From: Pedococcus badiiscoriae
Lineage (GTDB): Bacteria; Actinomycetota; Actinomycetes; Actinomycetales; Dermatophilaceae
NCBI RefSeq assembly: GCF_013408925.1
Contig: NZ_JACCAB010000001.1
Span: 3,100,001 to 3,164,000, forward strand
DNA: 64,000 nucleotides
Reading direction: 5' to 3'
Numbering within the stretch: the first letter of the stretch is position 1; the number at the start of each line of letters is the position of its first letter. The notes beneath the pieces were generated by a model that was not told where the DNA came from, did no database searches, and saw only the letters and a program-made list of their open reading frames with translations. Both the position numbers and the translations under genes were made by a program. This document shows positions 18,758 to 27,503 of the stretch, piece by piece.

Positions 18758-19570
18758 GTGCCCATCGCCATCACCAGCGCCGACGACGACCGCCTGACCG
18801 ACTACGTCTCGCTCACCGACGTCGCGCTGCGGCGCCGGACCGAACCCGCACGGGGGCTCTACATCGCGGAGTCGGAGAAGGTCATCCGGCGGGCGCTGGG
18901 GGCCGGGCACCGTCCACGCAGCTACCTCATGGCACAGCGCTGGCTGACCGACCTCGCCGACCTGGTCGACGCGGCCGAGTCGGACGGCATCCCGGTCTAC
19001 GTCGGCGAGCACGACGTCATCGAGCGGCTCACGGGGTTCCACCTGCATCGCGGCGCACTGGCCTCGATGCACCGGCCCGAGCTGCCGACGGTGGCCGGTC
19101 TCGTTGCGGGCGCGCGGCGGGTGCTCGTGCTCGAGGACATCGTGGACCACACCAACGTCGGGGCCGTCTTCCGCTCGGCTGCCGCGCTCGGGGTGGATGC
19201 CGTGCTGGTGACTCCCCGGTGCGCGGATCCGTTGTACCGCAGGTCGATCCGCGTCTCGATGGGCACGGTGTTCCAGGTGCCGTGGACCCGTATCGACCCC
19301 TGGCCGGGCGGAATCGCCGACCTGAAGGCCGCCGGCTTCACGGTGGCCACGCTGGCCCTGGCCGACGACGCAGTGAGTCTCGACGAGCTCGCCGCCGCCC
19401 CGCCCGAGCGGCTTGCCCTCGTGCTCGGCACCGAGGGCGACGGGTTGTCCCACCACACACTCGACGCGGCCGACCTCACCGTGACCATCCCGATGGCGGG
19501 CGGCGTGGACTCCCTCAACGTGGCGGCGGCCGGCGCGGTGGCCGCGTGGGCGCTGCGTCCCAGGCCGTAG
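18758..19570 (+). CDS. SpoU/TrmH-type RNA 2'-O-ribose methyltransferase
   Basis: 270 residues, GTG start. An N-terminal RNA-binding part (about 15-105; LYIAESEKVIRRALGAG) precedes the SPOUT knot domain. Its three motifs are VLVLEDIVDHTNVGAVFRSA (motif 1), LALVLGTEGDGLS (motif 2) and VTIPMAGGVDSLNVAAAGAV (motif 3). The enzyme methylates a ribose 2'-OH in tRNA or rRNA with S-adenosylmethionine. The exact target is not decidable from sequence. It stands alone after the permease pair. Confidence 0.9.
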   Translation: MPIAITSADDDRLTDYVSLTDVALRRRTEPARGLYIAESEKVIRRALGAGHRPRSYLMAQRWLTDLADLVDAAESDGIPVYVGEHDVIERLTGFHLHRGALASMHRPELPTVAGLVAGARRVLVLEDIVDHTNVGAVFRSAAALGVDAVLVTPRCADPLYRRSIRVSMGTVFQVPWTRIDPWPGGIADLKAAGFTVATLALADDAVSLDELAAAPPERLALVLGTEGDGLSHHTLDAADLTVTIPMAGGVDSLNVAAAGAVAAWALRPRP

Positions 19571-19699
19571 CGGCCCACTGGTCGACGAGGTGGGGCAGCG
19601 CAAGCGCACGGGCCCGCCGCGTCACGAACGAGGCACGGTAGGGAGACGAAGCCGCGACTTCGCCAGCCAGCGGCCCGAGCCGAGCCCTATGGTCCAAGC

Positions 19700-20068
19700 A
19701 TGGACCGGGTGCGCGGGAGGGTCGTTCGGGTGGTCACGGTGCTGCTCGCCGTCGCCAGCGTGCCCGGCTGGTGCGTTGCGGTGTTCTTCGTCGGGTGGTT
19801 CTGGGCGGGCGCCCGGCACGGGCAGACGTGCGACCGGGTGCACCAGGCCTGGTGCACCCCCGGCTACGGGATGCCGCAGTACGTCGTCGTCGCGGTCCTC
19901 GTCAGCCTGTCGTCCCTCGCGGTGCTGGCCGCCGTCGTCCTCGGCCGTGGGAGGCGTCGGACCTGGGTCGGGCTGTCCGTCGGCGCTTCGGTCGCCGCGT
20001 TCCTCGTGGTCGCCGCCGCGCAGCCGGCGCTGGGCGGCGTCGTCCCGGGCTGGTGGTTTGCGGCCTGA
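19700..20068 (+). CDS. Small membrane protein of unknown function
   Basis: 122 residues with three hydrophobic segments (about 10-36, 58-82 and 90-112). An extracytoplasmic-looking loop contains two Cys (TCDRVHQAWC) that could form a disulfide. A basic cluster (GRGRRR) lies between helices two and three. The start is ATG 19700 after a weak GGTCCAAGC. No family recognised. It converges with the DUF3037 gene, 17 bases apart. Confidence 0.6.
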   Translation: MDRVRGRVVRVVTVLLAVASVPGWCVAVFFVGWFWAGARHGQTCDRVHQAWCTPGYGMPQYVVVAVLVSLSSLAVLAAVVLGRGRRRTWVGLSVGASVAAFLVVAAAQPALGGVVPGWWFAA

Positions 20069-20085
20069 CCTGACACGGCGTCCTG

Positions 20086-20466
20086 TCAGCTGACGAGGCG
20101 CTCCAGCAGGTCCCGCAGCTCGCTCGCCGGGTCGGCGGTCAGGCCACCGTGCACCGGGCCCGGCTGGACCACCGTGCTGCGGGGGGCGCTGAGCCACCCG
20201 AACCGCCGCCCGAGGGCACCCAGGCTCGGCAGTCCGCCCCCGGTGACCCCACGGCATACCTGGCAGATCGTCTCCAGCGCGCCGTCGACGTCGTCGAGGT
20301 CGAGCTGGGGTGCGAAGGCCCGCAGCCGCGCAGGGTCGACCCGGTAGGCCGCTTCGAGGAAGTCAGCGCCCTGGCTGTACAGGACGAGGCCGACGTTGAG
20401 GAACTCCTCCCGCTCCACGCGCGGGACGCAGCGGAGCACGACGTACTGGTAGCCGTGGACGGTCAT
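20086..20466 (-). CDS. DUF3037 protein
   Basis: 126 residues from the ATG at 20466, which overlaps the HipA-like stop by four bases; a start seven codons further upstream would overlap more and is less likely. The family core GYQYVVLRCVPRVEREEFLNVG is at residues 4-25. DUF3037 is of unknown function and is repeatedly found beside a HipA-like kinase gene, as here. The coupling suggests the two proteins work together. Confidence 0.85.
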   Translation of the reverse strand: MTVHGYQYVVLRCVPRVEREEFLNVGLVLYSQGADFLEAAYRVDPARLRAFAPQLDLDDVDGALETICQVCRGVTGGGLPSLGALGRRFGWLSAPRSTVVQPGPVHGGLTADPASELRDLLERLVS

Positions 20467-21230
20467 GAGCGGTCCTTCGGGAGCCATGCCGACGGGTTCG
20501 CGAGGCGGGCAAGGAGGTGGTCGACGTATGCCGCGCGCACGGCCTCGGGGTTTTCGAGCCCGGGTGCCTGCTCGAGCCAGCCGTCGGGCACGGCGTCGAC
20601 GACACGACGCAGGAGATCGCTCGTGATGCCGGGGGAGAGCCGTTCGTGGGCGGCGCCGGGACTGGAGGCGACGTCACGCAGGACGTGGGTGGTGGCGTCG
20701 AAGGGCTGGACGGCGAACCGCTGGGGATCGGCACCCCGGCTCGGCCACCCGTGGTGGAAGTACAACGCCGCACCGTGGTCGATGAGCCACGGGTTCCGGT
20801 GCCAGACAAGGAGGTTGGGGTTGCTCCAGGTGCGGTCGACATTGGCCGTGAAGGCGTCGAGCCACACGATGTCTGCTGCGGTGTCGGGGGCGGGCGGACG
20901 CGACCCGTCATACCCGAACGAACCCGGCAGGAAGTCGATCCCGAGGTTGAGGCCGAGGCTGGCCGTGAGCAGGTCCTGCACTTCCTCGTCCGCCTCGTAC
21001 TTGGCGATGGGCGCCTGGAGGTCCACGACGGTCATCCGGGGCACGTTGAGGCCCAGAGCCCGCGCGAGCTCCCCGACGAGCACCTCGGCGACCAGGACCT
21101 TGAGGCCCTGCCCCGCACCGCGGAACTTCACCACGTAGGTGCCGAAGTCGTCCGCCTCGACGATGCCGGGCAGCGACCCCCCTTCTCGCAGGGGGGTGAC
21201 ATACCGCGTGGCGGTGACCTGGTCGAGCAC
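20463..21230 (-). CDS. HipA-like kinase-fold protein
   Basis: 255 residues, shorter than HipA toxins (about 440). The kinase-like features are an ATP-contacting Lys35 in TYVVKFRGAGQG, a catalytic-loop-like DAFTANVDRTWSNPNLL with Asp125, Asn130 and Asp132, and a metal-binding LIDHG with Asp151. There is no HipB-type DNA-binding partner; the partner gene is DUF3037. This is the compact HipA-like class. Whether it phosphorylates a protein and acts as a toxin is unknown. Confidence 0.85.
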   Translation of the reverse strand: MLDQVTATRYVTPLREGGSLPGIVEADDFGTYVVKFRGAGQGLKVLVAEVLVGELARALGLNVPRMTVVDLQAPIAKYEADEEVQDLLTASLGLNLGIDFLPGSFGYDGSRPPAPDTAADIVWLDAFTANVDRTWSNPNLLVWHRNPWLIDHGAALYFHHGWPSRGADPQRFAVQPFDATTHVLRDVASSPGAAHERLSPGITSDLLRRVVDAVPDGWLEQAPGLENPEAVRAAYVDHLLARLANPSAWLPKDRS

Positions 21231-21277
21231 GTCGCCCAGCCTAGGGCGCGGCGAGCACCGCCTGGGTCAGGTGGCGC

Positions 21278-22492
21278 TCAGGAGTCGCCGACGGTGAGGG
21301 CGGCCGCCTCGAGAGGACGTTCCTCGTCCACCGTGTGCGTGGCGTGCTCGCGGTCCACCGCCGTGATCTGGCGTCGGGCCGTGAGCAGGACCAGGACGGC
21401 GAGGACGACCGCGCCGGACCCGACCCAGAACGGTGCGTGGATCGAGCGTTCGCCGAGCTTGCCGGCGAGCCAGGGGGCGACGGCGCCGCCCCCGAACCGC
21501 ACGAAGCTGTAGGCGGCCGAGGCCACGCCCCGTTCGACCGGGGAGACCTTCATGACGGTCTCGGTGATGAGGGTGTTGTTGATCCCCAGGAAGGCGCCGG
21601 CGAGGATGACGCCGACCACGAGGACCGGCTTGTGGTCGGTGCCGACGGCCATGACCGCGAGGATGACGGCGAAGCCGAGCAGGGCGCCCACCACGCCGGG
21701 CAGGGTCCCGAACCTGCGCTGCAGCCGGGGAGCCACGACCACCGAGGTGAAGGCCAGCAGGAGGCCCCAGCCGAAGAAGATCAGGCCCACCGCGTGCGCG
21801 CCCATCCCGAGCGGGAACGGCGTGAAGGCGAGCAGCGTGAAGAAGCCGAAGTTGTAGAGCAGGGCGGTGAGGCCGACGGTGAGCAGCCCGCGGTGCGACA
21901 AGGCCCGTAGCGGTGCGGTGATGCTGCTGCGTCGGCCGGACGGCGGGGTGGCCGGCAGGGTCGTCAGGATCGCGACGAGGGCCACCGCCATGAGTGCCGA
22001 CACTCCCCAGAACGGCCAGCGCCAGGAGTGCCCACCCAGCCAGCCGCCGAGCAGCGGGCCGGTGGCGATGCCGACTCCCAGTGCCGCCTCGTAGAGGACG
22101 ATCGCCTGGCCGACGGAACCGCGAGCGGCACTGACGATCGTGGCCAGGGCGGTGGCGATGAACAGGGCGTTGCCCAGCCCCCAGACGGCGCGGAAGGCGA
22201 CGATGCCGCCGATCGAGTCCTGGGCGCCCGCGAGACCCGCCCCGACGATGATGACCAGCAGCCCGAGGAGCAGGGTCCGCTTGGCCCCTGCACGGCTGGA
22301 CACCCAGCCCGTCAGGAGCATCGCGACGCCCATCACGGCCATGTAGCTCGTGAACAGCAGGGAGACCTGGGATGCGCTGGCCCCGAGGTCGTCGGCGATG
22401 GGCTTGAGGATGGGGTCGACCAGCCCGATGCCCATGAACGCGATGACGCAGGCGAAGGCGACGGACCAGACGGTTTTGGGTTGGCGCCACAT
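21278..22492 (-). CDS. MFS drug/solute exporter
   Basis: 404 residues, about twelve hydrophobic helices. The family loop motif GWVSSRAGAKRTLLLG lies between helices 2 and 3, and LYEAALGVGIATGPLLGGWL resembles the motif C of DHA1 antiporters. The tail is charged. It is directly downstream of the marR-family gene (9-base gap) on the same strand, which is the usual layout for an efflux pump repressed by a ligand-sensing MarR protein. Substrates unknown. Confidence 0.88.
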   Translation of the reverse strand: MWRQPKTVWSVAFACVIAFMGIGLVDPILKPIADDLGASASQVSLLFTSYMAVMGVAMLLTGWVSSRAGAKRTLLLGLLVIIVGAGLAGAQDSIGGIVAFRAVWGLGNALFIATALATIVSAARGSVGQAIVLYEAALGVGIATGPLLGGWLGGHSWRWPFWGVSALMAVALVAILTTLPATPPSGRRSSITAPLRALSHRGLLTVGLTALLYNFGFFTLLAFTPFPLGMGAHAVGLIFFGWGLLLAFTSVVVAPRLQRRFGTLPGVVGALLGFAVILAVMAVGTDHKPVLVVGVILAGAFLGINNTLITETVMKVSPVERGVASAAYSFVRFGGGAVAPWLAGKLGERSIHAPFWVGSGAVVLAVLVLLTARRQITAVDREHATHTVDEERPLEAAALTVGDS

Positions 22493-22501
22493 GGTGGGGT
22501 C

Positions 22502-22978
22502 TCAGGCTTCTTTCTGTCGGGGTTCAGGCGTGGAGGCAGGGGAGGGGGATGGGGCGGCGGCCCGCTCGAGCAGGTCGTCGAGTGCTGCCACGGCCACCGC
22601 GAGCCGCTCCAGGGCCGGACCGTCGAGCTGGTCGAACGCGGGGGAGAGTGCCTTGATCCGGGCCTGTCGCGCCCGGTCGAGGGCGTCGCGGCCGGCCGCT
22701 GTGAGCGAGACGAGATGGGCTCTGGCGTCCGCCGGGTCGACGACGCGCTCGGCCCAGCCCTCGCTCTCCAGGCGCTGGAGCTGGGCACTCATGGTGGGCT
22801 GGCTGCAGTGGTCCGCTGCGGCGAGCGCGCTCACGCGTGTCGGGCTGAGCTCCTCGACGAGGGCCAGCAGTCGAGCCTGGCCCATGGGAATGTCGAAGGA
22901 GGCGTTGCGCGAGGCCCACCGCGTCAGGCGGGCGGCTGACCGCAGGACGCTGTTCCCCAGTTCGTCGGCCGACGTCAC
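22502..22978 (-). CDS. MarR-family transcriptional regulator
   Basis: 158 residues, GTG start at 22978. Winged helix-turn-helix: VSALAAADHCSQPTMSAQLQ is the recognition region and RVVDPADARAHLVSLTAAG is the wing. The C-terminal helices would form the dimer interface. It is expected to repress itself and the MFS gene behind it: a perfect palindrome lies 8 bases before its start codon. The inducing ligand is unknown. Confidence 0.9.
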   Translation of the reverse strand: MTSADELGNSVLRSAARLTRWASRNASFDIPMGQARLLALVEELSPTRVSALAAADHCSQPTMSAQLQRLESEGWAERVVDPADARAHLVSLTAAGRDALDRARQARIKALSPAFDQLDGPALERLAVAVAALDDLLERAAAPSPSPASTPEPRQKEA

Positions 22979-22986
22979 CAGACCAG

Positions 22987-23009
22987 ATTACATAGGGAAC
23001 CTATGTAAT
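22987..23009. promoter_or_regulatory. Palindromic operator upstream of the MarR/MFS operon
   Basis: A perfect inverted repeat: ATTACATAGG, three bases GAA, CCTATGTAAT. It is very AT-rich for this genome and lies 8 bases from the marR GTG. It is the right size and symmetry for a MarR dimer and overlaps the expected promoter and transcript start of a short-leader mRNA, so bound protein should block transcription. Confidence 0.8.
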
Positions 23010-23049
23010 GCAATCCAGACTTCTTCTGCGGATCCCCGCGGGCAGGTGG

Positions 23050-23238
23050 TCACGGCGCCAGGCAGGTGGCGTGGTTGAGGGCGGCGATGACCGCCTGACG
23101 CCAGCTCAGGCCAGAGGCCGCAGTGCGGCAGGACGCCCCGCCGCAGTCGCACTGCCAGCGCCACGTGCCGGCACCGACTCGGTGCACGTGAGGGTGGTGG
23201 TGGGCCGTGTCCGGCCGGATGTGGTGTCGCGTCTGCAT
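23050..23238 (-). CDS. Small His- and Cys-rich protein, paralogue 1 (CxCGGASCRT motif)
   Basis: 62 residues from an ATG at 23238 with GAGGGGGG about 8 bases upstream. The N-terminal half is His-rich (RHHIRPDTAHHHPHVHR). The core is WRWQCDCGGASCRT and the end is WRQAVIAALNHATCLAP. It matches the small protein at 27269-27451 over most of its length, including CxCGGASCRT and a WRxAxIAALxH helix. The Cys/His content suggests a metal site, but no known family is recognised. It stands alone, with about 130 bases to ligB. Confidence 0.65.
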   Translation of the reverse strand: MQTRHHIRPDTAHHHPHVHRVGAGTWRWQCDCGGASCRTAASGLSWRQAVIAALNHATCLAP

Positions 23239-23372
23239 GGTGACTGCCCCCCTCGGACCCGCCGCCCCGTGGCAGGTCCTGTCTTCCAAGAGGGCTGGCC
23301 GGCTTTGGTGATACGTCCCGGCCTTGGGGATACGTCGCGGACCGCCGTGGGCGCTGCCACCGCGGTGGCGGG

Positions 23373-24905
23373 TCAGCGCAGTGCTCGCACCGTCTCCAGC
23401 GTGTCGGCTTCGTCGGCGCTCTTGTCGTCGCGGTAGCGCAGGACCCGCGCGAACCGCAGCGCCATGCCACCGGGGTACCGCGACGAGGTCTGGATGCCGT
23501 CGAACGCGATCTCGACCACCTGCTCGGGACGCACCCGCACGACGTAACCCTCGGTCCCGCCCACCGCCAGCTCGGTGAACCGCTCGGTCTGCCACGCGAG
23601 CATCTCGTCGGTCATGCCCTTGAACGTCTTGCCCAGCATCACGAAACCGCCGGTGTCCGGATCGCGTGCGCCGAGGTGGATGTTGGACAGCCACCCCTGG
23701 CGCCGACCGCTGCCCCACTCGACGGCGAGCACGACCAGGTCGAGCGTGTGCCTCGGCTTCACCTTGACCCAGCCGGCACCGCGACGCCCCGCGGCATAGG
23801 GCGCGGAGGGCGACTTCACCACGACACCCTCGTGCCCGTCGCGCACCAGCTGCTCGAAGAACGCCGTGGCCTCGCCAGGGGTGGCAGCGGTGATGCGGGG
23901 CACGAGCGACGGGGCTGGGACCAGCTCGGCGAGCCGGGCGAACCGGGCGGCGGCAGGCAGCTCGAGCAGGTCATGACCGTCGACGTGGAGCAGGTCGAAG
24001 AAGTACGGGGTGACGGGAACCCGGGCCCGCAGCTCGGCGACCCCGGTGCTGCTCATCGTGCGAGAGGCGGTCTCCTGGAACGGACGGGGACGCCCAGCTC
24101 CATCGAGCGCGATGGCCTCGCCATCGATGACGACGGTCTCGACCGGCAGCGCGAGGACTGCCTCGACGACCTCGGGCAGCCGCTCCGTGATGTCGTCGAG
24201 AGACCGCGTGAACAGGCGCACCTCGTCGCCGTCGCGGTGGGCCTGGAGCCGGATCCCGTCGAGCTTGCCGTCGACGACGACCCCGGCCGTGGTGTCGCCC
24301 ACCTGCTCCCACGCCGCGTCGACGTCGGGAGCGGACGCGGCGAGCATGGGCCGCATCGGTCGGCCGACCTCGAGGCGGATCGCGGCGAGGGCGTCGCTGC
24401 CTCCCGCCAGGGCGGCCTCGGCCACCGGGCCGGCATGCCCGGCGAGCATCACCGCGCGCCTGACCTCGGCCTCGGGGAGACCGGCGGCCGAGGCGATCGC
24501 CGCGAGCATCACGCCGTCGAGGGCGCCCTGCCTGACCTGCCCGGTCACGAGCGCACGCAGGTACTCCTGTTCGGGGGCGGTCAGCCGGGCGAACAGGGCG
24601 ACGACCGCTGCCGCGCGGGCTGCCCCCGACCCCGAGCCCGAGATGACGCCGATCGCAGTGAGGGCGGCGTCGACCTCGGCGACCGTCACCGTGGCCGACA
24701 GCGCCGGCTCGGGCAGCGTGGACAGCCCGCGCCAGCTCACCCCCACGCGCCGTTGCGGCAGCACCCCCGACAAGTATGCCGCGACCGTCGCCGCGTCCTG
24801 GGGGCCGGCCGCGCGCAGAGCATCGGCCACGGCAGCCGTCTTGGCCAGCCGGGACCGCGTGGCGGTGGCAGCCTGCGAGGCGGCGACGACGTCGGCGAGG
24901 AGCAC
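23373..24905 (-). CDS. ligB: ATP-dependent DNA ligase (LigB type)
   Basis: 510 residues with a GTG start at 24905; M. tuberculosis LigB has 507. The N-terminal DNA-binding helices (about 1-180) precede the adenylation domain with the nucleophile Lys214 in VVVDGKLDGIRLQ. Later motifs include ETVVIDGEAIALDG, PYFFDLLHVDG, EGVVVKSP and GWVKVKP. An OB-fold follows. It seals nicks with ATP; in mycobacteria LigB is dispensable beside the NAD-dependent LigA. The reading frame is open far upstream into ald, but starts there lie beyond a terminator hairpin and are rejected. Confidence 0.93.
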   Translation of the reverse strand: MLLADVVAASQAATATRSRLAKTAAVADALRAAGPQDAATVAAYLSGVLPQRRVGVSWRGLSTLPEPALSATVTVAEVDAALTAIGVISGSGSGAARAAAVVALFARLTAPEQEYLRALVTGQVRQGALDGVMLAAIASAAGLPEAEVRRAVMLAGHAGPVAEAALAGGSDALAAIRLEVGRPMRPMLAASAPDVDAAWEQVGDTTAGVVVDGKLDGIRLQAHRDGDEVRLFTRSLDDITERLPEVVEAVLALPVETVVIDGEAIALDGAGRPRPFQETASRTMSSTGVAELRARVPVTPYFFDLLHVDGHDLLELPAAARFARLAELVPAPSLVPRITAATPGEATAFFEQLVRDGHEGVVVKSPSAPYAAGRRGAGWVKVKPRHTLDLVVLAVEWGSGRRQGWLSNIHLGARDPDTGGFVMLGKTFKGMTDEMLAWQTERFTELAVGGTEGYVVRVRPEQVVEIAFDGIQTSSRYPGGMALRFARVLRYRDDKSADEADTLETVRALR

Positions 24906-24927
24906 GGGGCCAACGCTAACCGTGACC

Positions 24928-24965
24928 GCCGACAACTCGCCGGTGTCTCCCGGCGAGTTGTCGGC
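24928..24965 (-). terminator. Perfect hairpin terminator after ald
   Basis: GCCGACAACTCGCCGG and its exact reverse complement (16 bases each) flank a 6-base loop TGTCTC. It begins 20 bases past the ald stop and ends 23 bases before the ligB start, separating two same-strand genes. No T-run. Confidence 0.8.
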
Positions 24966-24984
24966 CACCGAGAGCGCGTGCGGC

Positions 24985-26106
24985 TCAGGCCTTCCCGAGG
25001 ATGGTCTGCAGGTGGACGGGCTCGATGCCGTGGGCCTCGGCGACGGGCGCATAGGTGACGGCTCCGTCGTGGGTGTTGAGGCCCAGGGCGAGCGGCGGGT
25101 TGGCGCTGAGCGCCTCGCGCCAGCCACGGTTGGCGAGCTGCACGGCATACGGGAGCGTGACGTTGGTCAGGGCGTAGGTGCTGGTGTGCGGCACGGCGCC
25201 CGGCATGTTCGCCACGCAGTAGAAGACCGAGTTGTGGACCTCGTAGGTGGGGTCGGCGTGCGTGGTGGGCCGGGAGTCCTCGAAGCAGCCGCCCTGGTCG
25301 ATGGAGATGTCGACGAGCACGGAACCCGGCTTCATCCGGGAGACCTGCTCGTTGGTCACCAGCTTGGGCGCCTTGGCCCCGGGCACCAGCACGGCGCCGA
25401 TGACCAGGTCCGCGTCGATGATGGCGCGCTCCACCTCGTAGGCGTTGGACGCCACGGTCTGGCAGTGCCCCTGGTAGATGGCGTCGGCGTGCCTCAGCTT
25501 GGCGATGTCGCGGTCGAGCAGGAGCACCTCGGCCTGCATGCCGAGGGCGATCGCGGCGGCGTTCATGCCGGAGACCCCGGCGCCGATGACGACCACCTTC
25601 GCGGCGTACACCCCGCTGACGCCACCCATGAGGATGCCCCGTCCGCCCTGGGCACGCATGAGCGTGTGTGCGCCGACCTGGGGAGCGAGCCGGCCGGCGA
25701 CCTCGGACATCGGCGCGAGCAGTGGCAGCGACCGGTCGGGCAGCTCGACGGTCTCATAGGCGATGCCGGTCACCTTGCGCTTGACGAGCTCCTCGGTGAG
25801 GGCCTTGTCGGCTGCGAGGTGCAGGTAGGTGAAGAGGGTCTGGCCTTCACGCATCCGGTGGTACTCGGACTCGATCGGCTCCTTGACCTTGAGGATCAGG
25901 TCTCCCGTGCCCCACACGTCGTCGGCGGTGTCGAGGATCGTCGCACCCGCCGCCGTGTAGTCCTCGTCGAGGATCGAGGAACCGACCCCCGCCTCCTTCT
26001 CGATGAAGACCTCGTGCCCGTTGACGACGAGCTCGTGCACACCCGAGGGGGTGATGGCCACGCGGTACTCGTTGTTCTTGACCTCGCGCGGAATGCCGAT
26101 CTTCAT
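24985..26106 (-). CDS. ald: Alanine dehydrogenase
   Basis: Interconverts L-alanine with pyruvate and ammonia using NAD(H). 373 residues, the usual length. The N-terminus [17 protein letters not shown] is diagnostic; the catalytic Lys75 (LKVKEP) and His96 ([10 protein letters not shown]) are present. The NAD fold is [13 protein letters not shown], followed by [17 protein letters not shown] good AGGAGGA precedes the ATG. It is a single gene, divergent from the MEDS/HATPase gene with about 200 bases between. Confidence 0.96.
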   Translation of the reverse strand: MKIGIPREVKNNEYRVAITPSGVHELVVNGHEVFIEKEAGVGSSILDEDYTAAGATILDTADDVWGTGDLILKVKEPIESEYHRMREGQTLFTYLHLAADKALTEELVKRKVTGIAYETVELPDRSLPLLAPMSEVAGRLAPQVGAHTLMRAQGGRGILMGGVSGVYAAKVVVIGAGVSGMNAAAIALGMQAEVLLLDRDIAKLRHADAIYQGHCQTVASNAYEVERAIIDADLVIGAVLVPGAKAPKLVTNEQVSRMKPGSVLVDISIDQGGCFEDSRPTTHADPTYEVHNSVFYCVANMPGAVPHTSTYALTNVTLPYAVQLANRGWREALSANPPLALGLNTHDGAVTYAPVAEAHGIEPVHLQTILGKA

Positions 26107-26309
26107 CTGGTCCTCCTGGTTCGCAGTGGTCCTCCGTCAGGACGCGCACGTCAGCCTGCCACCGTCCACCCTCCCAGATGGGGGCTGGCGAGGGCGCGGT
26201 TTCGCCCGTGACGGCGTTTGCCGGACTCGCAGCCCCGACGGGCCGCAAGGCGTAGCCTGAGCGTGAGTCCGGGTCATCTGTCCTGGTCTACCGCGCGCAG
26301 GGAGCTCTC

Positions 26310-27272
26310 GTGGGCATCTCGACTTCGCACCTGCCAGTGGGTCAGGCGCGCGCGGACCGGGGGTACGTCCATGACGTGATGTTCTGGTCGCGTCCGGATG
26401 CGTTCGTTCGCGCCACGGTGGACTTCGTGCGGACAGGGCTGACAGCCCGCGAACGCGTGCTTGTCGCCCTCCCCGCGCCTCGGCTCCGGGCGGTGCGCTC
26501 GGCCCTCGGCGAAGCCGCGCGCCACGTGGACTTCGCGGACATGGAACTGCTGGGTTCGAACCCCGCCCGCATCATCGCGGCGTGGGTGCAGTTCGTGACC
26601 GAGTCCGGCGATCGGCCCTCCCGGGGTGTGGGGGAGCCCCTGTGGGCGGGCCGCACGAATGTCGAGGTCAGCGAGTGCGAGCTGCACGAGGCACTCCTCA
26701 ACGACGCCATTCCCACGACGGCGCCGTTGTGGCTGCGTTGCCCCTACGAGGTGGGCGCGCTGCGTGCCGACGTGGTCGACGGTGCGCTGCATTCGCACCC
26801 GTGGATCGCCGCCGAGGACGGCACGACGACGGCCAACGCGTCCTACGGCGGTGGCGAGCAGGGCGCGATGGGGTTCGCGATGGCGCTGCCCGAGCCCCCG
26901 GCCTCGCGCATCGTCAGGTCCATCACCACGGAGACTCTGCGTTCCGTGCGTGACCTGGCGTCCCACGTGGCCCGGGTCTGTGGGGTCTCCGAGGAACGGG
27001 CGGAGGACCTGGGGCTGGCGCTGCACGAGCTCGCCGTCAACTCTGTCGTCCACGGCCATGGTGGGACCCTGCGACTGTGGCGCACGCCCGACGCCTTGGT
27101 CTGCGAGGTCACCGACGACGGCGTCGTGGCGGACCCGCTGACGGGCAGGCTCGCGCCCGGCATCGACGAGCCCGACGGGCGAGGTCTCTGGATGGTCAAC
27201 CAGCTGTGCGACCTCGTCCAGCTGCGCTCCGGGGACACCGGGACCACTGTCCGGGTGCACACCTGGCTCTAG
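26310..27272 (+). CDS. MEDS-domain sensor with RsbW-like HATPase
   Basis: 320 residues, GTG start. Residues about 18-170 (GYVHDVMFWSRPDAFVRATV) match the MEDS sensory domain (first named in methanogen/methylotroph DcmR proteins). Residues about 190-318 are a GHKL ATPase of the anti-sigma type, with N-box ALHELAVNSVVHG and G-box EPDGRGLWMVNQL. There is no histidine-phosphorylation domain, so it probably acts as an anti-sigma or partner-switch kinase. No sigma factor or anti-anti-sigma gene is adjacent. Its stop shares CTAG with the convergent small gene. Confidence 0.85.
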   Translation: MGISTSHLPVGQARADRGYVHDVMFWSRPDAFVRATVDFVRTGLTARERVLVALPAPRLRAVRSALGEAARHVDFADMELLGSNPARIIAAWVQFVTESGDRPSRGVGEPLWAGRTNVEVSECELHEALLNDAIPTTAPLWLRCPYEVGALRADVVDGALHSHPWIAAEDGTTTANASYGGGEQGAMGFAMALPEPPASRIVRSITTETLRSVRDLASHVARVCGVSEERAEDLGLALHELAVNSVVHGHGGTLRLWRTPDALVCEVTDDGVVADPLTGRLAPGIDEPDGRGLWMVNQLCDLVQLRSGDTGTTVRVHTWL

Positions 27273-27451
27273 GGCAGGACGCTGGAGGAGTGCAGCAGCG
27301 CCGCGATGAGGGCCGAGCGCCAGGCCAGCGGGGCCTGCGCCGGGGTCCGGCACGACGCGCCACCGCAGGCGCACACCCAGATCCAGCCCCGCGCTCCACG
27401 CAGGACGCGCGGGTGGTGGGTGGTGGGGCGGTGGATGATGTGCGTGCTCAC
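27269..27451 (-). CDS. Small His- and Cys-rich protein, paralogue 2 (CxCGGASCRT motif)
   Basis: 60 residues from a GTG at 27451; an ATG at 27517 is possible but the paralogue suggests the shorter form. The core GWIWVCACGGASCRT and the tail AWRSALIAALLHSSSVLP align with the protein at 23050-23238, and HRPTTHHPRV mirrors its His-rich start. The stop TAG is the reverse of the MEDS gene's TAG: the palindrome CTAG at 27269-27272 serves both genes. Family and function unknown. Confidence 0.6.
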   Translation of the reverse strand: MSTHIIHRPTTHHPRVLRGARGWIWVCACGGASCRTPAQAPLAWRSALIAALLHSSSVLP

Positions 27452-27503
27452 GTCTTCGACGGTAGGAGTGAGCGCGGTATGTCGTGCGCGGACGCGCGCG
27501 GGA

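Noticed and set aside
24906..25148. N-terminal extension of the DNA ligase
   Set aside because: It would cross a perfect hairpin terminator and the end of ald; the GTG at 24905 gives the known LigB length.
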